DNA from: CAYZMH01 sp964479445
GTDB taxonomy: Bacteria; Bacteroidota; Bacteroidia; Bacteroidales; GCA-2748055
Direction of reading: 5' to 3'
NCBI GenBank assembly: GCA_964479445.1
Contig: CAYZMH010000022.1
Location: forward strand, 1-36,069
DNA: 36,069 bases
Shown here: positions 1 through 7,780 of the stretch, piece after piece
Position numbering within the stretch: position 1 is the first letter of the stretch
Layout: every line of letters starts with the position of its first letter
Position numbers and translations under genes: made by a program
The notes under the pieces: generated by a model
Seen by the model: the letters and a program-made list of their open reading frames with translations, nothing else
Databases searched by the model: none
What the model was told of the DNA's origin: nothing

Positions 1-131
1 CGGGTCTGTATGACCCCCCCGGCATACGGGGCTTTCTCCACCAGTGCCACCTTCTTTCCTGCTTTTTGGAGCCGGTGGGCGATGGTCAGACCGGTAAGTC
101 CGGCTCCAATGATGGTAATATCTCTCTGCAT
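1..131 (-). CDS. hemG: protoporphyrinogen oxidase, N-terminal fragment (cut by window edge)
   Basis: Only the first 43 codons lie in the window; the gene runs off the left edge. The reverse-strand reading starts MQRDITIIGAGLTGL and continues to GGVIQT. GAGLTG is the dinucleotide-binding GxGxxG turn of an FAD flavoprotein, and an acidic residue (VALVEK) closes the Rossmann beta-alpha-beta unit. The GGVI-T ending is typical of HemY-type protoporphyrinogen oxidases, which many Bacteroidetes annotations call hemG. The ATG is one base after the hemN stop codon, so the two are almost certainly cotranscribed and translationally coupled. HemN makes protoporphyrinogen IX, the substrate of this enzyme, which supports the call. 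Another amine-oxidase-like flavoprotein cannot be excluded from 43 residues. Confidence 0.7.
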   Translation of the reverse strand, partial: MQRDITIIGAGLTGLTIAHRLQKAGKKVALVEKAPYAGGVIQT

Positions 132-132
132 G

Positions 133-1509
133 TTACACCGATTTTGAGTAGGTTTGTACTTTCGATTGGTAAGCCGGATCGAGCGTTGCTGCGATGTTGC
201 GAATGAACAGACTCCCGGTTCCGGTTACCTCTATTCCCTTTTCGCCCCTCCTGATGAGTCTGTCCCCCTCCAGCTCCTTAAGCCGGTGTTCATCGGGTGA
301 AAGGGTATCCAGGAGCTTTGCGGATGAAATTTCCAGGCGGTTTGCCACCTCTTCCCAGCGGACCTGCAGGTTACACATCAGTTCGGTAATGGCTTCGCGG
401 ATGATCACCTGGTCTGTACTGGTTTTCAATCCCTTTTCCACCGGAAGGTGCTGCTGTGCAAGTGCGTTGGTGTAGGCGGGAATTGATTTCGTATTTTGTA
501 TGTAGCCACCTTCGAGCTGACTGATGGCGGAGGTGCCGAACGCATAGACCTGTCCGGTTGTACGGCGGGTACAGTATCCCTGGAAGTTCCGGTGCAGCAG
601 GCGTGCTTCCAGGGCCCGGTTGAGTTCATCCCGGGGTTTCACGTAATGGTCCAGGCCAATGGGAATGTACCCGGCCCCGGTGAGCTGCTCCCGGGCGGCC
701 AGGAACATCTCCATCTTCGCTTTTGGTCCGGGCAACCCCCTCTTTTCCAGGATCTGTTGGTGTTTCTTGATCCATGGCACATGCGCATAGGAGAAGGTCA
801 CCAGCCGGTCGGGGGAGAGGTCAATCGCCTGCTTGATGGTTTCGGTGAACGACCGGGTTGTTTGTCCGGGTAACCCGTAGATAAAGTCCAGGTTCACCCT
901 GTTTCCCTCCTTTTGCCTGAGCCGGCGGATCAGCTCCCCGACGGGCAGCTGTGATGGTTCGCGGTTTACCATCTTCAGCACGGTTTCGTTGAAATCCTGG
1001 ATCCCCAGGCTGAAGCGATTGAATCCGGCATCTGTCATTGCATCCAGGCAGGTATGATCCAGGTAGGCGGGGTGGGTTTCCAGGGCGATCTCCGGCTGCG
1101 GGATGAAGGAGAAGCGGGTTTTCACTTTATCCACGATACCGGCCAGGTAGCGGGTCGGGATGGCGTTGGGGGTACCTCCTCCGAAATGGAGCTGGGAGAC
1201 TTTCCGGGTATTATCAAGCCGCTCGGCAACCAGGTCGAATTCGGCGTGCAGGGCCTTCATGTAGGCATCCACCTGGTCGCCGGATTTCAGTGCGGAGGTA
1301 TTGCATCCGCAATAGAAACAGATTTTTTTGCAAAAGGGAATATGGAAATAGAGGGCGATGTGTTCCGGCTTCCCCTTGTTGGATTGTTCTATCAGCCGCA
1401 GGGCCTCTTCTTCGGGAAAACCTTCCCGGAAATGATTGGCCGGCGGGTAGCTGGTATACCTTGGTACCGGAACATTGTATTTATCGAGCAATGATGGTTC
1501 TGTTTTCAT
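133..1509 (-). CDS. hemN: oxygen-independent coproporphyrinogen III oxidase (radical SAM)
   Basis: This 458-residue protein is full length for HemN. It carries the radical-SAM cluster motif Cx3Cx2C at C60, C64 and C67, followed by C69 (HIPFCKKICFYCGCN), and the HemN N-terminal signature RYTSYPPANHF near residues 17-27. The glycine-rich FGGGTPN segment for SAM binding follows at about residue 110. The enzyme decarboxylates two propionates of coproporphyrinogen III to give protoporphyrinogen IX without oxygen, in the cytoplasm. The ATG overlaps the end of the upstream MFS gene by 4 bases, and the next gene starts one base after its stop, so it sits in the middle of a tight operon. The C-terminal HemN domain (about 380-450) is present, which separates it from HemW-type chaperones. 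Confidence 0.95.
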   Translation of the reverse strand: MKTEPSLLDKYNVPVPRYTSYPPANHFREGFPEEEALRLIEQSNKGKPEHIALYFHIPFCKKICFYCGCNTSALKSGDQVDAYMKALHAEFDLVAERLDNTRKVSQLHFGGGTPNAIPTRYLAGIVDKVKTRFSFIPQPEIALETHPAYLDHTCLDAMTDAGFNRFSLGIQDFNETVLKMVNREPSQLPVGELIRRLRQKEGNRVNLDFIYGLPGQTTRSFTETIKQAIDLSPDRLVTFSYAHVPWIKKHQQILEKRGLPGPKAKMEMFLAAREQLTGAGYIPIGLDHYVKPRDELNRALEARLLHRNFQGYCTRRTTGQVYAFGTSAISQLEGGYIQNTKSIPAYTNALAQQHLPVEKGLKTSTDQVIIREAITELMCNLQVRWEEVANRLEISSAKLLDTLSPDEHRLKELEGDRLIRRGEKGIEVTGTGSLFIRNIAATLDPAYQSKVQTYSKSV

Positions 1510-2711
1510 GATTTCGGTTTTCTTGCAAGATTCCAGGTAAGTATTAGCAGCGCGGCCACCCCGATCATCACCTCACCGGCGAACAGACCCCGGTAGCCGA
1601 GGGCATCACCGGCTTTTCCGCTCATCACTGCGACGACAATGCCGCTCAGATGGGTGATGACGATCTGGAGGGTAAAGTCGGTCCCTTCATACCCTTTCCG
1701 CACCGCATCCATGGAGGTGGTGAAAATAGCCACGGTGGCCATTCCGTATGCCCCCCACAAAAAGCAGATGCCGGTGTAAATGGCGGCTAGGGAGGGGGTG
1801 TCGCGGCTGATCCACCAGAAATAGAGGGCGGCCCCGATTTCCAGCAACAGGAACAGGACAAGGGAGCGGTTTCGTCCCAGTTTCCGCAGGATAAACCCTG
1901 CGATGAACGCGCTGCCAGCTGCCACGGCCGTACCGGTTATCCCCGACATGATCCCGATCTCTTTCACGCTGTAGCCCAGGTCCACCAGGTAGGGTTTCAG
2001 CATGGCCAGGATCCCGATGATCCCCGCGTAATAGGTGGCCAGCAAAAGGGTGCGCCTTCCCATTCCGGGAAGCCTGAAGAAGCCTGTAAATGCGCGGAGG
2101 GTGACTTTTTGCAGGAGTTCGTTCCGTGCAATCGTATTTTTCCTGTAGAGCTGCAGGGGGAGCAGGGCAAAGATCACAAAAGCAGCGAGCAGGATCAGCA
2201 GGGCGGTCCACCCGAAATAGTGGTAGGCGATCAGGAGGACGCCGGTTCCCAAAAGGGTGCCCGTGAAGCTGCCGGCCGATTGCATGCTGTTGCCAAGGCT
2301 GCGCTCGTTTTTGTTGAGGACCAGGATGGCAAAGGCATCGGTGGCGATATCCTGGGTGGCGGAGGCGGTGAAGGCGATGACCATCAGGAACACGATCAGC
2401 CTGAAATCGGTCTGCAGGTCGAGCACCCCGATCCCCACGATGACCACGGCATAGAACAGCTCCGAGAGTACGATCCAGCGGCGCAGTTGTTTGGTGCCCG
2501 GGGAGGTGCGGTCTACCAGGGGTGCCCAGAGGAATTTGGCGATCCAGGGGAGCTTGACCAGCTGCAGCAGACCGATCGCCTCCAGGGAGTAGTGCTCCTG
2601 CCTCATGATCACCGGAACAACGGTGGAGAAGAAGCTCATGGGCACCGACTGGGCGATGTAGAGGCTGAAGAGCGTGGGGAATTTATGCCAGGATCGTGTT
2701 TTCAATGTCAT
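1506..2711 (-). CDS. MFS permease, RhtX/FptX (AmpG-like) siderophore-type
   Basis: A 401-residue inner-membrane protein with about 12 hydrophobic segments. The N-terminal stretch SLYIAQSVPMSFFSTVVPVIM followed by LVKLPWIAKFLWAPLVDR resembles the AmpG/RhtX/FptX branch of the major facilitator superfamily, in which an LPW-x-x-KFLWAPLVD segment follows TM2. RhtX and FptX are single-protein inner-membrane permeases for siderophores (rhizobactin 1021, pyochelin). The assignment is strengthened by the TonB-dependent receptor 98 bp upstream in the same direction and by haem genes directly downstream. Its last 4 bases overlap the hemN start. A peptidoglycan-fragment (AmpG) or acetyl-CoA-type substrate is possible, because the family is recognised here by motif only. 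The substrate is inference from context. Confidence 0.75.
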   Translation of the reverse strand: MTLKTRSWHKFPTLFSLYIAQSVPMSFFSTVVPVIMRQEHYSLEAIGLLQLVKLPWIAKFLWAPLVDRTSPGTKQLRRWIVLSELFYAVVIVGIGVLDLQTDFRLIVFLMVIAFTASATQDIATDAFAILVLNKNERSLGNSMQSAGSFTGTLLGTGVLLIAYHYFGWTALLILLAAFVIFALLPLQLYRKNTIARNELLQKVTLRAFTGFFRLPGMGRRTLLLATYYAGIIGILAMLKPYLVDLGYSVKEIGIMSGITGTAVAAGSAFIAGFILRKLGRNRSLVLFLLLEIGAALYFWWISRDTPSLAAIYTGICFLWGAYGMATVAIFTTSMDAVRKGYEGTDFTLQIVITHLSGIVVAVMSGKAGDALGYRGLFAGEVMIGVAALLILTWNLARKPKS

Positions 2712-2809
2712 TCTTTTTTATGTTGTATCCGCTCTGTGTTGTTGCAAGCTGTTCTGTTGCATTTTTATAGTTGTTTCCAGCCGGTATGCCATCCGGGGTC
2801 TTAAACATG

Positions 2810-4897
2810 TCAGAAATCGAAGGCCAGGTTGATGCCGAACCGCACCGGTTTTCCACTCTGTACGTATGCATTGCCAAGGGCTTCGAAATAGAACGCTTCG
2901 TAATCGGTTCCCAGCAGGTTGCGGACCCAAAGTTCCAGGGAAATGCCTTTCCTTACCAGGGCTACCCGCATATCCAGCAGGTTGTAAAAGTCCTGCCGGT
3001 GGGTGTTCTCCTCGTTCCAGTAGATCGAGCCCACTCCACGGTAGAGCAGGTTGAGGGTGATCCGGTCGAGGAGGATCTCCGGCCGTATGGTTTTTCTGAC
3101 CTGCAACGAGAGGGTGTGGCGCGGGATGTAGGGGATCCGGTTGCCGCTGTAATCGGTTGTGGAATCTACCATATGGCGGACAAAGCGGGCATCGGTGAAC
3201 CCGTAGGATACCTGCGGGGAGATCCCGTGGAAGGAGAGGGTTTTCACCGTGGTTTCAAATCCGCGGCTGGCGCTGTGCCCGGCATTTTTCAGCATGGAAC
3301 CGCGGCCGCTTGGAACAGGCTGGTAGATCTGCTGGTTTTTCCAGTCGATATAGAACACCGAAAGATCTGCATAGACCCGGTTTTCGAACAGCGATGTTTT
3401 GAGTCCCGCTTCATAATTCCAGCTGTACTCGGGATGGTAATAAAGGTCCTGGTCGCGTTCGATGGTGGAGTTGAACCCGCCTGTTTTATATCCTTTCGCT
3501 ACAGAGGCGTAATAACTGTTCTTCCCGCGTTTATAATTCAGGGCTATTTTGGGTAGTACCTCCAGGAACTCGCGGGCGGGATAGATCGTATCTTCCATGG
3601 GGATCAACGCTTCCATGCTCTCCATATCGTAGTGGTAGTCCAGGATATCCTTCTCCCTGTCCAGCCGGATCCCTGCTGTAAGGGAGAATCCGTCCACGAT
3701 CACATCCCGCAGGGTAGACTGGTGGAAAAGGGCAGCTCCCGAGATGGTATGGTCGTACCGTTTGAACAGCTTCATATCGCTGGCAAAAATATCCACATCC
3801 ACCCCCTTGTCGAACCACTGGGTGAAGGCATAGCCCCCGAACAGCCATTGATAGGGGCTGCCGGAGCGGGCTGAACGAATGAGCACCTCCTGGGAGGCCA
3901 TCCACTGAACCTGGTTCTGGGCTACGAAATAGAGCGAATCGGGGGTGAAATCCTGGTCGATCTCCTGCAGGTCATCCAGGTGCTGGAAGGAGGTGGTGGA
4001 GCGGATCTCGTAGGAAGGTTTGCGGTAATCGATCACCAGGGCGCTGGATAGCATGGAACGGCGGTAGGTGCTTTCGTGGTTGTAATTGATCGGCTCAGCC
4101 TGCCCGAGGGAATCGTTGTAGAGGGAGTAGGGATAGCCTCCCTGGTCGCTGAACTCATAGGAGGTGATGTTCTCCACCGAGAGTTCGGGGGTGATCTTCC
4201 ACTCCAGGCGGGTGCGCCCGCCCGCCGAGTTCATGGCGTCCACCCGGTCGCCGGAGAACTGGTTGGTGAAGAACCCGTCGCGGTGCAGTAAATTGGCTGC
4301 CACGGAGTAGCCGAACGATTCGCCGGAGGTGCCGTAATGACCGGCGGAAACCCGGTAATCCCCGTAATTACCGGCCGAAAGCTGCATGTTGGTGCCCTGG
4401 TAATCAAACGGCGAGGTGGTCACCACGTTGATGATCCCACCCATGGTGTTGCGACCGTAGAGGGTACCCTGCGGACCCTTGAGCACTTCGATGCGTTCCA
4501 CATCATAGAAGTCGAAGGCGAAGGCCGCTTTTTCAAAGTAGGGTACGTGGTCGACATAGAGGCCCACCGAGGGTGCGTTAATCCGTGAGCCGATGCCGCG
4601 GATATATACCGGGGAGGTGAGTTTTGATCCGTAATCGGGCATGAAAAATCCGGGGGCAATGGAAGATACATCACTGAGGGTTTTCACCTGGTTCCCGGTG
4701 ATCTCTGAAGAGGAGACCAGGCTTACCGAAGCAGGCATTTCGCGCAGGGTATTCCGGTTCTTGGAGGCTTTGATCTCGATCTCCGCCAGGTCCAGTTCGG
4801 GTGTTTCGGTGCTGTCCCTGAGAATATACACCTGCTGTGCACTCAGCGATATCTTTAGGACGAGCAGTCCTGTCACAAGGAATGGGATTCGTTTCAT
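2810..4897 (-). CDS. TonB-dependent outer-membrane receptor (siderophore/iron type)
   Basis: A 695-residue receptor counted from the ATG at 4897, which begins a normal signal peptide (MKRIPFLVTGLLVLKISLSAQQ). An in-frame start 12 codons further upstream would bury this signal and is less likely. The plug domain spans roughly residues 45-165, with the typical VYIRGIGSR, VGLYVDHVPY and ERIEVLKGPQGTLYGRNTMGG segments. The rest is the 22-strand beta barrel, ending in an aromatic C-terminal residue (NLAFDF) as outer-membrane proteins do. It lacks the carboxypeptidase-like N-terminal extension of SusC proteins, so it belongs to the siderophore/cobalamin-type group rather than a glycan importer. Upstream is a small membrane protein and downstream the RhtX/FptX-like permease; together they would move a ligand across both membranes. 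Iron-siderophore or haem is inferred. Confidence 0.9.
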   Translation of the reverse strand: MKRIPFLVTGLLVLKISLSAQQVYILRDSTETPELDLAEIEIKASKNRNTLREMPASVSLVSSSEITGNQVKTLSDVSSIAPGFFMPDYGSKLTSPVYIRGIGSRINAPSVGLYVDHVPYFEKAAFAFDFYDVERIEVLKGPQGTLYGRNTMGGIINVVTTSPFDYQGTNMQLSAGNYGDYRVSAGHYGTSGESFGYSVAANLLHRDGFFTNQFSGDRVDAMNSAGGRTRLEWKITPELSVENITSYEFSDQGGYPYSLYNDSLGQAEPINYNHESTYRRSMLSSALVIDYRKPSYEIRSTTSFQHLDDLQEIDQDFTPDSLYFVAQNQVQWMASQEVLIRSARSGSPYQWLFGGYAFTQWFDKGVDVDIFASDMKLFKRYDHTISGAALFHQSTLRDVIVDGFSLTAGIRLDREKDILDYHYDMESMEALIPMEDTIYPAREFLEVLPKIALNYKRGKNSYYASVAKGYKTGGFNSTIERDQDLYYHPEYSWNYEAGLKTSLFENRVYADLSVFYIDWKNQQIYQPVPSGRGSMLKNAGHSASRGFETTVKTLSFHGISPQVSYGFTDARFVRHMVDSTTDYSGNRIPYIPRHTLSLQVRKTIRPEILLDRITLNLLYRGVGSIYWNEENTHRQDFYNLLDMRVALVRKGISLELWVRNLLGTDYEAFYFEALGNAYVQSGKPVRFGINLAFDF

Positions 4898-4926
4898 CTT
4901 AATTGTTTTGAGGGTAAACCGGGTTG

Positions 4927-4976
4927 GCTGCATCGACCGTTCGAACTACCTTGTAGTCAGACCGGTGAGGTGCAGC
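4927..4976 (-). repeat. nested 50-nt dyad in the receptor leader
   Basis: Arms GCTGCA (4927-4932) and TGCAGC (4971-4976) enclose an inner perfect stem ACTAC (4945-4949) / GTAGT (4953-4957) with a 3-nt loop and partial CCG/CGG pairing between. It lies 30-80 nt upstream of the receptor ATG in the leader after the small ORF. A second hairpin, GTTCCGG/CCGGAAC with a 4-nt loop, lies at 4998-5015. I do not recognise either as a cobalamin or other known riboswitch. Confidence 0.4.
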
Positions 4977-5035
4977 ATAAACAGAACATGGAGCCGGGTT
5001 CCGGGTAACCGGAACGGGACTCTTACGGAAAATTC

Positions 5036-5377
5036 TCAGCTATGCGGATAAGGAGGGGGACGCAGGTAGCGGGCACCTGTACAGAGCCGGGCGATGAACG
5101 GAATTCCCGAGGGTGGTCGCACTGTTTTTTTATTCATCCGCACCACCGGGGTATGACCGTGATTTGCGGCTGCCGGTGTATGCCCGGTAAAGTCGGCATC
5201 GTATGCGGAGGGATGGTTTGAATGTTCAACGACCGATTCCACCACCTGGTCGGGGGAGTCGTTTTTTGCCAGCTTCTCTTCCAGTCTGTTCCAGGAGTAT
5301 ACCCCGAAGTAGGCCATATAGGCAATGCCCAGGATGAGGTAGGGGATATGCGTGGAAAAAATGCTGAAAGAAAACAT
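5036..5377 (-). CDS. small single-pass membrane protein, His-rich, unknown function
   Basis: A 113-residue protein of unrecognised family. Residues 1-25 form one hydrophobic segment (FSIFSTHIPYLILGIAYMAYFGVYSW), followed by a charged linker, a histidine-rich stretch (VVEHSNHPSAYD, ANHGHTP), and a Pro/Arg-rich tail ending GARYLRPPPYPHS. The ATG at 5377 is chosen over an in-frame TTG at 5419 because a promoter-like element (5396-5427) lies between them. It is the first gene of the iron/haem run and precedes the TonB-dependent receptor by about 138 bp. The histidines could bind metal or haem, but that is a guess. Short, poorly conserved ORFs before TonB receptors can be real or spurious; the clear N-terminal membrane helix and promoter placement favour a real gene. 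Confidence 0.55.
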   Translation of the reverse strand: MFSFSIFSTHIPYLILGIAYMAYFGVYSWNRLEEKLAKNDSPDQVVESVVEHSNHPSAYDADFTGHTPAAANHGHTPVVRMNKKTVRPPSGIPFIARLCTGARYLRPPPYPHS

Positions 5378-5679
5378 GCCTTTTTGCTTTGTCAGCAAAG
5401 TAAGTGAATTTGATGACAATGTCCCAATCCGGGTGAACGAACAGCGTATTATTTATATCCTTTCTAAGGTGACATGGCCGGGGTAAATGGCAGCCGGACC
5501 GGAAATCTATGCAGAGATCATCAATAACACGGCATATTCCGGGTCAGGTGAAGGAAGATTTGAAAAAAAATTGTATATTACCGGGGCACGACACGGAGTG
5601 GCGCCGGCATGGGATAATAGCCGGAAAGGATAATGAGTACCGGGCAATGCATCTTTTATGATCATAAAAACACGCGATC
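5378..5679. other. divergent intergenic region between the iron/haem run and siaC
   Basis: About 300 bp without a gene. It holds the minus-strand promoter above, the sequence TATATCCTTTCTAAGGT (5454-5470), which recurs with one change at 18223-18239, and a small hairpin CCGGC/GCCGG (5604-5608/5620-5624) in the siaC leader. I found no clean TAnnTTTG box for siaC. Confidence 0.5.
5396..5427 (-). promoter_or_regulatory. Bacteroidetes-type promoter of the receptor/hemN run
   Basis: On the minus strand, TTGG (5424-5427) and TTACTTTG (5396-5403) are separated by 20 bases. The second box matches TAnnTTTG at 7 of 8 positions and the first matches TTTG at 3 of 4. Transcription would begin near 5389, about 12 nt before the small membrane protein's ATG. 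Confidence 0.45.
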
Positions 5680-6063
5680 GTGGAACAAATACTCAACGAG
5701 GGGACTGCCAAAACCCCCACCATCAAGGCAAACAGTAAAACCGGGATGATTGAGATCTCCGGGAGGTCCAATCCTGAAAATGCCCGGGAGTTCTACACGC
5801 CGCTGCTGGAGTGGTTCAGTGAATACCGGGTTCAGCCCGCAGAGGAGACGGTGCTGAATATCAACCTGGAGCACTTCAACACCAGTTCCTCCAAGTTTCT
5901 CCTGGATGTGCTTCGTACCATCCGCAAGATCAAGGATGAGGGGCACCGGTGCACGGTGAACTGGTATTACGAGGATGATGACGAGGAGATGCTCGACAGC
6001 GCCGAGGTGTATGAGGCGATGACCGATCTGTATTTCAATAAGATCGGCTATCCCGAATCCTGA
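5680..6063 (+). CDS. siaC: SiaC-family regulatory phosphoprotein (DUF1987)
   Basis: A 127-residue cytoplasmic protein matching the SiaC/DUF1987 family along its whole length: MIEISGRSNPENAREFYTPLLEW, LEHFNTSSSKFLLD, and VNWYYEDDDEEMLD. SiaC is a STAS-like switch protein that is phosphorylated by the kinase SiaB, dephosphorylated by the phosphatase SiaA, and in Pseudomonas binds the diguanylate cyclase SiaD. The phosphorylated Thr68 of the Pseudomonas protein has an apparent counterpart here, T68 in FNTSSSK. The start is GTG at 5680, because a stop codon lies five codons upstream in frame and no ATG fits. No siaA, siaB or siaD lies in the window, so its partners must be elsewhere. It is followed by 250 bp before aspartate kinase with its own promoter. 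Confidence 0.88.
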   Translation: MEQILNEGTAKTPTIKANSKTGMIEISGRSNPENAREFYTPLLEWFSEYRVQPAEETVLNINLEHFNTSSSKFLLDVLRTIRKIKDEGHRCTVNWYYEDDDEEMLDSAEVYEAMTDLYFNKIGYPES

Positions 6064-6154
6064 TTGTACTGACTTCCTCCTGCTTACCGTCTATCCGTAA
6101 AGTTGCGTCGGGGGGTTTTTCATGGACCTCTCCCCTGGTCCGTCTCCTTATCCT

Positions 6155-6186
6155 GTTGTGCAAAAGGTGCAAATCCCCTACCTTTG
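6155..6186 (+). promoter_or_regulatory. promoter of aspartate kinase gene
   Basis: TACCTTTG (6179-6186) is an exact TAnnTTTG box. A weak upstream box GTTG (6155-6158) sits 20 bases before it. Transcription would start near 6193, leaving a leader of about 120 nt that contains a GGGG-aa-CCCC hairpin; no known riboswitch was recognised. Confidence 0.5.
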
Positions 6187-6315
6187 TTCCGTTTTAGCTG
6201 TGAACATGTTTCCAGTCGGGGAACCCCGGAACGGAAACCGGTGGGTTAAACAAGTTTGCGGGCGTTGAACGAGCCTGACCGGTCATTCCGGCTGGAAATA
6301 CTTAATAAGTACCCC

Positions 6316-7584
6316 ATGCAGGTATATAAATTTGGCGGAGCATCGGTTAAAAATGCGGATGCGGTAAGGAACATTCTTCCCATACTTAAAAAAACCACGG
6401 AAAACACCGTGGTGGTGATCTCCGCCATGGGAAAAACCACCAACGCACTGGAGAGGCTGACCGACCGCTACGTAAGGAGTGATGCGGAAGCTGTTGAGGC
6501 GGTGTTTGAACAGGTGAAGAACTACCACCTGGAGATTCTCCGCTCCCTGTTCAACGATCAGGGGCATCCTGTTTTCGGTGAGGTGGATACGTTGTTTGAA
6601 CACCTTGCCGAGCGGCTGCAGGAAGAGCCCTCCCTCAATTACGATTACGATTACGACCAGGTTATCGGTTACGGGGAGATGCTGAGCACACGGATCATAG
6701 CCCGTTACCTGGAGGAGGCCGGACTTCCCAGCCGGTGGCTGGATATCCGCAGGTCGCTGAAAACCGACAATACATTCCGGGAGGGAAAGGTGGACTGGGA
6801 GCTCTCTTCCGAACTGATCAGAAAGCATTTTGTGTTTGAGGAAGAAAACGTTTTGATCACACAGGGATTCCTGGGATCCAACCGCAACAACCAGACCGTT
6901 TCCCTCGGCCGGGAAGGGTCGGACTACACCGCTGCCATCCTGGCTTACATCCTGGATGCCGGTCAGGTTACGATCTGGAAAGATGTGCCCGGGGTTCTCA
7001 ATGCCGATCCCAAGTATTTTGACGACACCATCCTGCTGAAGCAACTCTCCTACCTGGATGCCATCGAGCTGGCATACTACGGGGCAAGCGTGATTCATCC
7101 CAAGACGATCAAGCCGTTGCAGAACCGGAATATCTCCCTGTTTGTGCGGTCATTCCTTGACTCCGGGGCACCAGGGACGGTCATCGGGAACCTGGTGTAC
7201 GATACGCTGGAACCCTCTTTTATCTTTAAGATGGACCAGGTGTTGCTGCGCATCTCCCCCCACGATTTTTCGTTTATCACCGAAGACAACCTGGAACGGA
7301 TTTTCGGGATTCTTCACGCCAATGGAATGAAGATCAATTTGATGCAGAACTCGGCGGTGAGTTTCCTGGTTGCGGTGAACCACCACAAGGAAAAACTCCG
7401 GAGCGTGGTGGATGCCCTCGAAACGTCGTTCCGCGTAAGCTATGAAACCGGACTGGAACTAATCACGATCCGCTATTTTGATGAACAGACCATACGTCGG
7501 GTGATGATCAATAAGACCCTGATCCTGGAGCAGCGGGGAACCCAGAATATCCAGCTCCTGGTGCGGGATGACGGAATGGGATAG
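6316..7584 (+). CDS. lysC: aspartate kinase (monofunctional)
   Basis: A 422-residue enzyme counted from ATG 6316; an upstream TTG at 6256 in frame would add 20 residues before the conserved first strand and is rejected. The kinase domain opens with MQVYKFGGASV (the KFGGxS nucleotide-binding motif, residues 5-10) and contains the substrate-binding segments QGFLGSN and LGREGSDYTAA. The C-terminal third has two ACT-like segments (about residues 300-365 and 370-422), the usual site of feedback control by lysine or threonine. It phosphorylates L-aspartate, the entry step to lysine, threonine, methionine and diaminopimelate. There is no homoserine dehydrogenase fusion. It appears to be a single-gene unit, with its own promoter 130 bp upstream and no same-strand gene close behind. 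Confidence 0.92.
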   Translation: MQVYKFGGASVKNADAVRNILPILKKTTENTVVVISAMGKTTNALERLTDRYVRSDAEAVEAVFEQVKNYHLEILRSLFNDQGHPVFGEVDTLFEHLAERLQEEPSLNYDYDYDQVIGYGEMLSTRIIARYLEEAGLPSRWLDIRRSLKTDNTFREGKVDWELSSELIRKHFVFEEENVLITQGFLGSNRNNQTVSLGREGSDYTAAILAYILDAGQVTIWKDVPGVLNADPKYFDDTILLKQLSYLDAIELAYYGASVIHPKTIKPLQNRNISLFVRSFLDSGAPGTVIGNLVYDTLEPSFIFKMDQVLLRISPHDFSFITEDNLERIFGILHANGMKINLMQNSAVSFLVAVNHHKEKLRSVVDALETSFRVSYETGLELITIRYFDEQTIRRVMINKTLILEQRGTQNIQLLVRDDGMG

Positions 7585-7780
7585 GGAGGGCTTCTACACT
7601 GGTTTTATCGTTACCCTGGCCCTTTTAACGGGATCTTAATCACTCCGTGTGTTCGTAAACGCACACCCGCGTTCATATACGGACTGTCTACTGGCCAGTC
7701 CTCATCTTATAACGATCAGATATACAATTAAATAAAACACATGGCATGTTTTGTGATATGCATCGGGAAAACTCCTTGTC

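Noticed and set aside
1054..1494. Long plus-strand open frames opposite hemN and other minus-strand genes
   Set aside because: They mirror the codon pattern of well-identified genes on the other strand and show no domain signatures.
7631..7701. GTGTGT/GCACAC and GGACTG/CAGTCC hairpins between lysC and the ABC permease
   Set aside because: Short stems with no T tract and no known RNA motif.
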